Shown here piece after piece: positions 9,014 to 17,331 of a stretch of DNA of 37,581 bases. Position numbers and translations under genes: made by a program. The notes beneath the pieces are model-generated. The model worked only from the letters and a program-made list of their open reading frames with translations, had not been told where the DNA came from and ran no database searches. Every line of letters begins with the position of its first letter. Within the stretch, counting starts at the first letter, position 1. The stretch spans positions 1 to 37,581 of the forward strand of contig JAISMF010000047.1 in the NCBI GenBank assembly GCA_031276865.1, in the 5' to 3' direction. The stretch comes from Deltaproteobacteria bacterium (lineage in GTDB: Bacteria; Desulfobacterota; Desulfarculia; Adiutricales; Adiutricaceae).

Positions 9014-10053
9014 TATAAAATCGCATTAATCTGAATTCAAGGACAAAATCCCGAAGGAAGCCGCCAAGGGAGCTTCTTAATCCTCCGGCGGAGGATGATC
9101 CGCTTCCACCATCCGCCTCCAGGCGGTCGGCGAAGGCGGAAGAAAGGCGCGGCTCCTACCGATGGATTTCTTTTCACCAAAGCGGAGATCTGGGAAAGCC
9201 GTTCAATAAGGACTGCGAACCTTCGTTATACCGCTCTAATAAGCGGTTTGTGCCTCTCATCTCCTCTTCTCTGCCGCTGGAAAGAGCTAATTCTTTTTTT
9301 GCATAGTCTAAATTTTATTTAGCAAGAGCCCACTCCTCTTCCAGACGCGAGTTAATCTCCAACGTTTCCATCAGTCTCCGCGGCGGGTTGGTTTTCTTAG
9401 GGGTAGCGTTAACGGCATAGTTTTTTATATTCTCTTCGCTTTGAGCCATTTTGACAAATATAGCCGCAATTATGCTGTTATGGACTTGTATAGTAGTCAA
9501 GAACGCACTCATGTCTTAAATACGGGTTCAACGTTTCAAAGAATTTGCTGAAAAACGCGTATATTCAAGCTTTCAGAGTTCCATCACCCAAACCGCGTAG
9601 AAAGACCTTATCTGAGAGTTGGCAAGTGACGTAATTCGTTTTATACTTACCGATATTAATGTAATTAACTATTTGTATATTGCGTTGTTAAAAAGATGGG
9701 TTTTTATTTCGGGCGCTAGTGTCAAGAACATAGTTATTAGACTCTTTAGCACGCTTATTTTGGAACTCTGGGGCTATTATAAATCCAAAATTATAAACTA
9801 TAGAACTTAAAATCAAATTTTTTTGAAAAATTATATAAAAATGATATTTATTAGCTAAAATAATACCGTAATTTTTCTATAAAATTAATCTCAAGATGGA
9901 GAGATTAAGTCGCTAGTAAAGAGATGAAAGAAGTAATTTTTTGCTCGGGTTGCTAAGAAGGCGCGAAAAGACATTTGAAGGGGGCGGAAGTGGGCTGAGG
10001 CGCCTTAGAACCGTTAACCCCGAGAACGGATACCTTAATTTACCACCTAACAG
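9014..10053. other. Gene-poor spacer between thpR and the second ATPase gene
   Basis: A 65-codon minus-strand frame (9315-9512) and a 63-codon plus-strand frame (9619-9810) exist. Neither has a ribosome site or a recognisable family. From about 9600 the DNA becomes very AT-rich, marking the start of the foreign-looking segment. A perfect palindrome, ATCCTCCGGCGGAGGAT, lies at 9081-9097. Confidence 0.4.
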
Positions 10054-10082
10054 TTGACATAAGTATCCATTTTAAGTAAAAT
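10054..10082 (+). promoter_or_regulatory. Sigma-70-type promoter for the second ATPase gene
   Basis: TTGACA (10054-10059) and TAAAAT (10077-10082) are separated by exactly 17 bases and lie about 75 bases upstream of the first possible start codon. Confidence 0.65.
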
Positions 10083-10155
10083 ATAAATGATTTTAACTTT
10101 GTTAATTTTTTGTGTATATTTTTAACGATATAATAAGCTCAGTTAAGTTTCATCA

Positions 10156-11811
10156 ATGAGGAGTTTTTTTTACAAAGTGAAATTTTTATCCAACTCTATG
10201 AAAGAATCTATGCCTAAAACTTCAATAAAAGTATTCAATACCGTTGGTCCATGTATTCCTTCAAAGCATTACATGTTGCCTGTATTACCACGTATTCCCG
10301 ATGTTGATGAAATGATAAATGGAGAATATTATTTTATTATTCATGCTCCTAGACAGAGTGGAAAAACAAGCTATCTTAAGTATTTAACTAATCATATTAA
10401 CAAAAATAACGACTATTACGCTTTACTTTGTCCTTTAGAATCTTTAGATGGGATAGCAGATAGAGATTATGCCATAAACAGCATAATTTCTCAAATTCAC
10501 GATGCTTTAATTAACTCTGGCATTAAGATATTTAAACAACTTAGTGAAGAGTATGAACCACCACTGAAATTAAATAGTACTTCTATTGTTAAAAACCTTT
10601 TAAACTTTCTGTGCAAAAATCTTGATAAGGAATTGATCGTTTTTTTCGATGAAGCCGATTGTATTTCTGAAGATCCTCTTATCACTTTTTTACACCAAAT
10701 ACGTACCGGATACATCAATCGGTATGATTCTATAGACTCAAAATTCCCTCGCTCTATGGCTTTGGTTGGAATGAGGGACTTCAGAGATTACGTCAAAAAA
10801 ACACGTTCAAATTATGAATCAAGAATTTTAGCAAGTCCGTTTAATGTTAAAAAAGACGCTTTAACTTTATCGAATTTCACTCAGGACGAGATAGGATTTC
10901 TTTACCATCAGCATACGGAAGCTAGCGGACAAGTATTTGATGATGAATCGATACAACGAGCATTCTATTGGACTGAAGGGCAACCATGGCTTGTTAACGC
11001 TTTGGCTTATGAAACTGTAGTAAAAATTCTAAAGAATGACTACCAGAAACCAGTAACCAAAGAGCTTATTGATGAAGCGGGAGAGAGACTCATCAAGCGC
11101 AGGGATACGCACATTGACTCTCTTTTGGAACGACTCAAAGATCCAAGGGTTGCAAAAGTCATGGATTCAGTCTTTGCTTCAACCGTTAGCAATATTCCAT
11201 CAAACAATGATGATCGCCAATATTGTATTGATCTTGGGTTAGTAGTCAATAATGAAAAAAAAGAACTTCGTGTTGCGAATAATATATATAAAGAAGTATT
11301 TTCTAGAGTAATTACAGATCAAATACAAGAAAAGTTTAATAAAATTCTACCTGAAACACCATGGACTGACGGTAAAATAATCTTCATGGATAAAATTTTA
11401 AAGGAGTTTCAAAAATTTTGGCGTAAAGGATCTCTTTCGTTTCCTTTTCATGATTCAAATTACATTGCATCTCATTATGACGAAGCTTTATACTCTTTCA
11501 TTTTGTTCGCTTTTCTTCAAAGATTAGTAAACAGCAAGGCAACAGTTTTTTGGCAATTAGCCGAAGGACGTGGGGCTGTTGATCTCGGCATACTTTATAA
11601 AGATAAGGAATACATCATAGAGGTTAAAATCAAAGGAAACCATACAGAAAAAGAGAGTATTAGTCAGTTAGTAGGCTATCTTAAGTCAAATAACGCATCA
11701 GATGGTTGGTTAGTCATTTTTGATAGAAACAGAGAAAAAGATATGGATAAAAAGATAACCTGGAAAAAAATAAAATACGAAGGAAAGATTATTCATATAG
11801 CCGGATGCTAA
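10156..11811 (+). CDS. AAA-like ATPase with C-terminal PD-(D/E)XK nuclease-like domain
   Basis: This protein of up to 551 residues has a Walker A-like segment HAPRQSGKTSYL, a Walker B-like ELIVFFDEADC, and a C-terminal nuclease-type motif in which AVDLGIL is followed by YIIEVKIKG. This is the AAA-like/PD-(D/E)XK architecture often found in genomic islands. The start is uncertain. ATG 10156 is the outer limit and has no ribosome site. ATG 10210 (MPKTSIKVFN) matches where relatives usually begin, close to the conserved FNTxGPCxPxxHYMLP segment. A GTG at 10177 follows a GAGGAG by 13 bases. The gene is strongly AT-rich compared with metNIQ, so it is probably imported. A defence or mobile-element role is inference only. 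It is a different family member from the protein at 2188. Confidence 0.8.
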   Translation: MRSFFYKVKFLSNSMKESMPKTSIKVFNTVGPCIPSKHYMLPVLPRIPDVDEMINGEYYFIIHAPRQSGKTSYLKYLTNHINKNNDYYALLCPLESLDGIADRDYAINSIISQIHDALINSGIKIFKQLSEEYEPPLKLNSTSIVKNLLNFLCKNLDKELIVFFDEADCISEDPLITFLHQIRTGYINRYDSIDSKFPRSMALVGMRDFRDYVKKTRSNYESRILASPFNVKKDALTLSNFTQDEIGFLYHQHTEASGQVFDDESIQRAFYWTEGQPWLVNALAYETVVKILKNDYQKPVTKELIDEAGERLIKRRDTHIDSLLERLKDPRVAKVMDSVFASTVSNIPSNNDDRQYCIDLGLVVNNEKKELRVANNIYKEVFSRVITDQIQEKFNKILPETPWTDGKIIFMDKILKEFQKFWRKGSLSFPFHDSNYIASHYDEALYSFILFAFLQRLVNSKATVFWQLAEGRGAVDLGILYKDKEYIIEVKIKGNHTEKESISQLVGYLKSNNASDGWLVIFDRNREKDMDKKITWKKIKYEGKIIHIAGC

Positions 11812-11854
11812 ATATTTTAAATTAGCTTTCCTTAAACTCATATATCTTGATTTA

Positions 11855-11964
11855 TATTACCCAGAGGGATAAAAATTAGAAAGGAAAAAGGAAGAGTTTC
11901 CCTTGAATCCGTGACTTTTATTCAATATTTAATCGCCGGGTTGATAGTTTTCCGCCGGGGTAAT
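11855..11964 (-). repeat. Miniature inverted-repeat element, copy A
   Basis: This 110-base element ends in CGCCGGGGTAAT and begins ATTACCCAGAGGGAT. Its reverse complement aligns with the 90-base elements at 29031, 29625 and 31493, sharing the core ATTAAATATTG and, further in, CTCTTCCTTTTTCCTTTCTA. It is about 20 bases longer at one end, where the CCCGGCG end motif occurs twice. It has no coding capacity. Confidence 0.7.
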
Positions 11965-12281
11965 AATTTAAGTGAAGGCGGGCTGAAGCCGATAAGAGTG
12001 GCGAATGACTAATTTAAGCGTGGAGACAGGCTGTTTAACCATTATAAAAAAACTCTTCCACATAATAATGTAGTGTCATTCAATAAGGAAGAATTTTCAG
12101 AGGCGTAATGAGTTAGACGGATCGTATACGCGTTTAATAGTTTCTTTTCCAAAATTAGTAATTAACTCTCCGATCATCACGTATCGCGTCCGCGTCGCTG
12201 GACGTATCGTATGCCTAGCCTTTTGGAACTAAAATGCGGATGATGAAAAAAACGGAAGTCATCATCATTGAACTTCTACTC

Positions 12282-12509
12282 ATCCGGAAGGGTTTGTCCG
12301 CAATATGATGTAGTGGAAAAGATACAGTATTAAATTTTAAGTGTTAACCTATATCACACAGTAAATTAAATGTTAAATCAATACGATCGAAAGACTAAAA
12401 TTCAGATATAAATAGATTCACATAAAGTTTTAAAAATTAATTTACCGTTAAACAACAATACTTCGCATAAATTATCCCACATCATATTGCGGACAAACCA
12501 TATCCGGAT
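12282..12509. repeat. 228-bp element with ~28-bp terminal inverted repeats
   Basis: The left end contains GGTTTGTCCGCAATATGATG and the right end is its near-perfect reverse complement. The inverted match extends outward to ATCCGGA on both sides with a short mismatch. The interior is AT-rich and has no reading frame. This is the form of a non-autonomous transposable element. No matching full-length element is in the window. I do not see an obvious target-site duplication. Confidence 0.7.
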
Positions 12510-12845
12510 CATGGAGACGCTTCCCGCCTGAACCTAAGGGGCGGTCAGGACGCGGTAGCATGAGCGCATAAAAGAGAGAGAGGTCTAGCTGGCTTGAAAA
12601 CGGAGCCATCATGTTTTACCTGCCGTATGGCGTTTTATTTACCGCCTTGAGCGCTTTCATCAATTTATTATCCCTTCGCTTTCAAAATTTGATTTCAGGA
12701 TACTATCATCCGGCGCCCTGGGCGGGAGGCTGATGGTTATGATTTTATTGGGATTATCACCTGAGCCGTAATTTTTCCCAGGGGAGCCTCGACTTTTAGA
12801 GCGGAGACGATTGAGTTTCACAATTTCATGGCCGCGAAGGAAGGC

Positions 12846-12882
12846 GAAAAAAACCCCGGAAGATTTATAATCTTCCGGGGTT
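12846..12882 (-). terminator. Rho-independent terminator of cooS
   Basis: A perfect 13-bp stem, AACCCCGGAAGAT / ATCTTCCGGGGTT, encloses a five-base loop and is followed on the minus strand by a run of seven T. It lies about 40 bases past the cooS stop. Confidence 0.9.
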
Positions 12883-12922
12883 CAATGGAATGGCGCTTTT
12901 CCTTTTAGTTGAGCCACAGGGA

Positions 12923-15064
12923 TTAGTTGAACCCCAGGGAGGCCCTCTTGTCGGAGAGGTGTTTTCCGATCCTCCGCGCCTGGCTAACGGGGTCGGGATC
13001 GTGCGCGAAGGAGGCCCCGTAGAGCTCTTTGAAGTTCTCCTCGAGGTATTTCACCACGGTGGGAACCCCCTGGACGGGAAGGGTGAAGCCCAGGTAGACC
13101 GAGAGCCCCGAGGCGGCGAAACAGAAGGCCAATGAGACGATCTGTTCGGAGGTCCAGCCGGGAATGGCCACGGCCGCGGGCAGCTCCGCCATCTCTTTTC
13201 CCAGAAAGCCGCTTTTGGAAAGCCCGGAGAGGAGCATGAGGAGTCTGGAATTGTCCACGCAGGAGCCCATATGCAATACCGGAGGTAGTCCGTTGGCCCC
13301 GCAGAATTTGGCCAAGGCGGATCCGGCTTCGCTCGCGGCCTCGGGATTGAGCAGTCCGGCCCTTCCCAGGGACATGGCCGCGCAGCCGGTGGAGAGAATC
13401 AAGATGTCGTCCTGGATGAGCGCTTTGGCCAGATCCACGTGGGGGTCGTTTCCGCTGGGGCCGGGAAGGACCCGGACGTTGTTGCATCCCAGGATGCCCA
13501 CCACGCCCTTGATTTCGCCGTTTTTAATGGCCTCGGCCAAGGGATTCGCTGCGCCGGCGCCGTTTCCTTTGAGGATCTTCCCCAGGGACTCGAGCCCGTA
13601 GCCGCTCATGATCTTTCGCGTCCCGTCGGGGATGGCCGTCTGGGTTCTGTTCTTGAAGTTGTCGGCGGCGCTTTTCAGGATCTCCTTGGCGTTCTCCAGG
13701 GCGTTTTTGGCGCTCACCTTGAGGTGCTGGGTGTTTTTTCCCGATAGAATTTTAGCCTGGGGGAAGGTGGTCACCAGTTTGGTGTGGTAGCATTCGCAGA
13801 GTTTACCCAGGGCCTCCATGGCGCGCTGGGCGTCCACCACCAGAACTTCCACCGCTCCGCTCACGATGGCGAGCTCCTGCTGGAGGTAGTCGCCCGCGGC
13901 CGCCGCTCCGTGACGCTCCTGGAGCTCGCTTCCGGTGGAGCAGACGCCTAAGACCTGGTAGCCGTCGGCTCCCCCGCCTTTGGCGTATTCCAGCATTTCG
14001 GGGAGCTTCGCCGCCTCCACTATTTTTTCCGCGAACATGGGGTAGTTGCCGTGAACTAGGATGTTCACCGAGGTGGGGGACAGGGAGCTTAGATTGACGT
14101 CCGCGCTTCGCGGAACGGGCTCGCCGAAGAAGGCGTCCTGGATGTCGGTGGATAGGGAGGCCGACGCCCAGCCGTCGGCCAGGGCGCGCCTCACCCCCTG
14201 GAAGAGGAGGTTGCGGTAGTCCTGATCCACGCCCATGTGGGTGCGGTGCATTATCTCCACGGCCTCGCGGTTGACGCCCCTGGGAACGACCCCCGTTTTG
14301 CTCCAGCGCTCGTAGGTGGCCGTTGGAGCCTCCTTCAAGTACTAAAGCTCGCCCGTCTGCTTCCCGAACTCGGAAAGACACTTTTCCGCCACGTCCGCGG
14401 CCAGCTGGGGGGCGTCCTTGGAAAGGGAATCGGAAAGGCCCAGCTTGGAGGCGATCTCCTTTAATTTATCCTCGGCCTTCCAGGGGTGGTCACCGGCCTC
14501 GCCCTTGGCCGCGTCCTGGAGGGTCTCCACCAGCGCCAGTCCGTGGTCGGCGTGGGCCGAGGATCCGGCGGAGATCATGCGGATGAGGTTCCTGGCCGCG
14601 ATGGTCTCGGGGGTGGCGCCGCAAAGGCCGAGCCTTTTGTCGGGCTCGGATCCGTCCTTGATGGCCTTGGTCAGGGGAAGCCTGCAGGGCCCCTGGGCGC
14701 AGATTTTACAGCAGATCCCTTCGGCGCCGATGTTGCAGGGCTTCATCTTGATCGCCCTGTCGAAGATGGTGCTCCGGCCTGTTTCCCGGGCCAGGTTCAG
14801 CATCTTCACGCTTTCCGAATCGCCCGTTTCCGCCGGCTTGGCGGCCCCGGCCGTTTCCGCCGGCTTGTCGGCCGGTTCCGCTTTGGGCGCTGCGGCCGCC
14901 GGATCCTGCGCCGCGGCGGGTTTCTCCGCCTTCTCCAGGAGGTTTACCGCCTTCCGGCGTTTTTCCCTAGCCTCTTGGAGGAGCGCCTCGAGTTTGGCTA
15001 TATCTTCTTCGGCCTTCCGCGCCTCCGATTTAAGTTGTTCCAGTTCCGGCTTGTCTTCGCTCAC
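12923..15064 (-). CDS. cooS: Anaerobic CO dehydrogenase catalytic subunit CooS, interrupted by in-frame TAG
   Basis: CooS interconverts CO and CO2 at a Ni-Fe-S C-cluster, supplying the carbonyl branch of the Wood-Ljungdahl pathway or oxidising CO. GTG 15064 is chosen because AGGAGTG lies just upstream; a TTG at 15124 has no ribosome site. Residues 1 to about 90 are an unusual extension: a charged coiled coil, then an Ala/Pro/Glu-rich linker. The B/D-cluster cysteines follow near 110-128 (PCNIGAEGICCKICAQGPCR). C-cluster motifs are all present: VHGNYP, GVCSTGSE, GCNNVRV, STGCAAMS and MGSCVDNSR. Codon 241 (14344-14342) is TAG; the frame is unchanged on both sides and the whole family pattern continues after it. 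Either the gene is newly inactivated, the stop is suppressed or is a sequencing error, or two polypeptides are made. No cooC or acetyl-CoA synthase gene is adjacent. Confidence 0.9.
14342..14344 (-). other. In-frame TAG codon within cooS
   Basis: The minus strand reads GAG CTT TAG TAC TTG AAG GAG GCT. The TAG falls in the linker just before the conserved PRGVNREAVEIMHRTHMG block. The sequence AAGGAGG right after it is a perfect Shine-Dalgarno match, but no ATG, GTG or TTG follows at useful spacing; the TTG two codons after the TAG is the only nearby start. Confidence 0.9.
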
Positions 15065-17011
15065 AAAATCACTCCTATCGCCCGTTATCTGAACGGGTTC
15101 CCTTGAAAAATTCAGTTTCAACAAAATTGTTTCGCCGCCGCTTCAAGAGCCGGCGTTTATCCGATTTGGGCGTTGAAGGGGGACGCGGACGAAATCGTCT
15201 CGCGTCAGTCGAATTCGCCTTTAGGCGGCGTTCCGTTAAATCTAGGTTTAATGTTTTTAGGAAAGTTAAGCGTTTTCAACGCTTTCCGGTCTTTACGGCG
15301 TAAAGCCGAAAAATTATCGGCGGCTGTAAAGTCAACAAACTAAATATACAAATAGAAGCCCTTAAAGGCAAGATTTTTTTTTAAAATTTTCCCGCCCGCG
15401 GCCCGGTTGAAAGAAACGCTCCTAAGGCCGCGTTATTTCCCAGGGTCGCTTTTGATCCGCGGCGAAAAAAATTTTTTTTAGATATTATGCTTAAATATTA
15501 CAACTAATTTTGTTTTAAATTTTTTAACGAAAAATCGCCTCTTATTTTTTATCGAAATATAATTCGGCTAAAAATACGCTAGAGGACTATACTAGATAAG
15601 CCTGATTCGGGACGCGCGCTTGAAAAGAGAATTTTTCCGTTCGTCGAGGGCTAATCGAAGCCACCCGGCACTTTCGCTCCCCGGGGGTTTGGAATAGTTC
15701 TCGGAGGCGTATGAATTTCCAGCCTCCCTTCAATCCCTCCGGCCGACGCCTCGATTGTTCCTGGCGGAACAAATTATCCCGAGGTTCGCCCTATAAACAT
15801 TTGAGTATTATTTTCTGATGATTTTTTCCGCACGCCCGAAATCATGGTTCGAAAAAACTCGATCCGGCTGGAAAAGCGCCGTTTGAGCGGCCGGCGGAAG
15901 GTTTTTAATCGATATTTTCGCTTGAAAATAACCGCGCCTCGCGCAAAAATTTTTTTCCTGAATCCGGAAAAGCACCGTTTCACGGCGTTTTTCCGGATTC
16001 AGACGGAATTATTGAAAGTTCAAATCCTTTAGGGTTCTCGGGAAAACATCGCCGGAGCGCGGAAACGAAGGCCCGGGCGCTTAATAATTAACGATCCGGT
16101 GAAAAGGCTCAAGACGGTGGAATCTTTAAAGCCGGAACCTAAAAAATGGCCACGAATCCCTCCCGTCGGAGAGGATCCCGTTTTCCAGGCCGGGGAGGGG
16201 CGTTTTTGGAAAACAATTTATTGACACTCTCAAGCGATATTTGCCACAATAAAATAGTTTCGCTCTAAAGGCCTTCCCTTTGGGAAAACCGGGCTTTGAC
16301 GAAGTAATATGGATCTCCAGCGCTTTTTCGGTTTCCGGGCTCTTCCGGAAACGAAAATCGGCCTCGCCCCTTTTCGGCGGAATCCCCTTCGGGCCATTTT
16401 CCGCCGCTTTGAAGAAAAACGGGCGTTGGGACTAAAAAACTCTCCCCCTTTCCCGGAAAGGAGGCGTCGCCGGCGGAGCCTTTCGAGAGGGTGTTGGAGC
16501 CCGTCCTTCGGGTTTTCCCCGGGCGTCCCGCCCGGTCCGTTTTCCGTTCTTTATTAAGGCCGCCTCCCGAAGCCTCCCCGCCATGCGGCCGCGTCCTGGT
16601 CGTTTTTTTCGCTTTTTACGCTTCCCCGCTTTCCGTCTTCCCCGGGCGAAAGGTTTCAAAAAAACGTCAATAAATTATATTCGCAAAACTCGCTTTCCGC
16701 CCGCCGCCCTCCCGGCCGAACCGATCCCTCGCCTTCGGCGCGGGCTTTCCGCTTGGCGCCCTCGCCTAGGCGATTGGGTCCGCTTCCGCCCGGCGGGCTT
16801 TCTTTACAGCTTCCAGGCGGCCCCTCGGGGCCGCCCTCCCTTCCCGGCAAAGCGTGTTTGCGGGAAAGCAAAATTTGGGTGTGGATTAAGATTTTTTTGT
16901 CAACAAAACCCCCGCACCCCTCTCCGCGGGGGAAACGTGGATATTTACAAAAATATTTTTCTCGCTGAAAATGCTTTGATTACCCTTTATGTCTTTAAAT
17001 ATATTTAATTT
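15065..17011. other. 2-kb spacer between cooS and hdrA, rich in inverted repeats
   Basis: No supported gene is seen. The small frames here are low-complexity, Arg/Pro-rich translations of GC-rich DNA. A strong hairpin lies at 15958-16002 (14-bp arms CTGAATCCGGAAAA / TTTTCCGGATTCAG). TTGACA (16221) with CACAAT (16245), 18 bases apart, could be a promoter, but there is no gene close downstream. Confidence 0.5.
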
Positions 17012-17029
17012 ATACACTATATGGTGTAT
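17012..17029. promoter_or_regulatory. Operator-like palindrome upstream of hdrA
   Basis: ATACACTATATGGTGTAT is an 18-base inverted repeat with one mismatch (ATACACTAT / ATGGTGTAT). It lies about 50 bases before the putative -35 of the hdrA promoter. The cognate regulator is unknown. Confidence 0.4.
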
Positions 17030-17078
17030 TTATCGATTCCGCGAGCCAAGAGGGCTTCCGCGGCGAAAAAGAGGGTCG

Positions 17079-17108
17079 TTGACTTTCCCCGCCTTTCCCG
17101 GCTATATA
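17079..17108 (+). promoter_or_regulatory. Putative promoter of the hdrA-mvhD-metV-metF operon
   Basis: TTGACT (17079-17084) and TATATA (17103-17108) are 18 bases apart; TATACT two bases on is an alternative -10. Transcription from here would give a leader of about 215 bases. A GC-rich hairpin (CCCGCC...GGCGGG, about 17290-17318) abuts the hdrA ribosome site GGGGAAAGG and could modulate translation. Confidence 0.5.
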
Positions 17109-17331
17109 CTTTTAAGAATAATAATTTTTGACGATTTTTTAACGGGCCTGCGGATAATTACTTGATATTGGAAAAGAGATTGTAAAATCCGCCGGGCGCC
17201 TAAGGGGGGTTCTTTTTTCCGAAGCTTCCGTTTTTCGGGAGCGCCGGCGTTTCCGCCGCTTTCCCGGATTTAGGGGGCGTTCGAAAAAGCCCGCCCCGGG
17301 CCTCGGCCCGAGGCGGGGAAAGGTTTCACGT

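Noticed and set aside
9315..9512. 65-codon minus-strand frame
   Set aside because: It has no ribosome site and no family resemblance; a short decayed gene is possible but unsupported.
14342..14344. TAG in cooS as proof of pyrrolysine
   Set aside because: TAG is the normal stop of metI, metQ and metV in the same window, no pyl genes are visible, and CooS is not a known pyrrolysine protein.
15587..16871. Several 60-140 codon frames on both strands in the cooS-hdrA spacer
   Set aside because: They are Arg-, Pro- and Gly-rich translations, overlap one another, and lack starts with ribosome sites.
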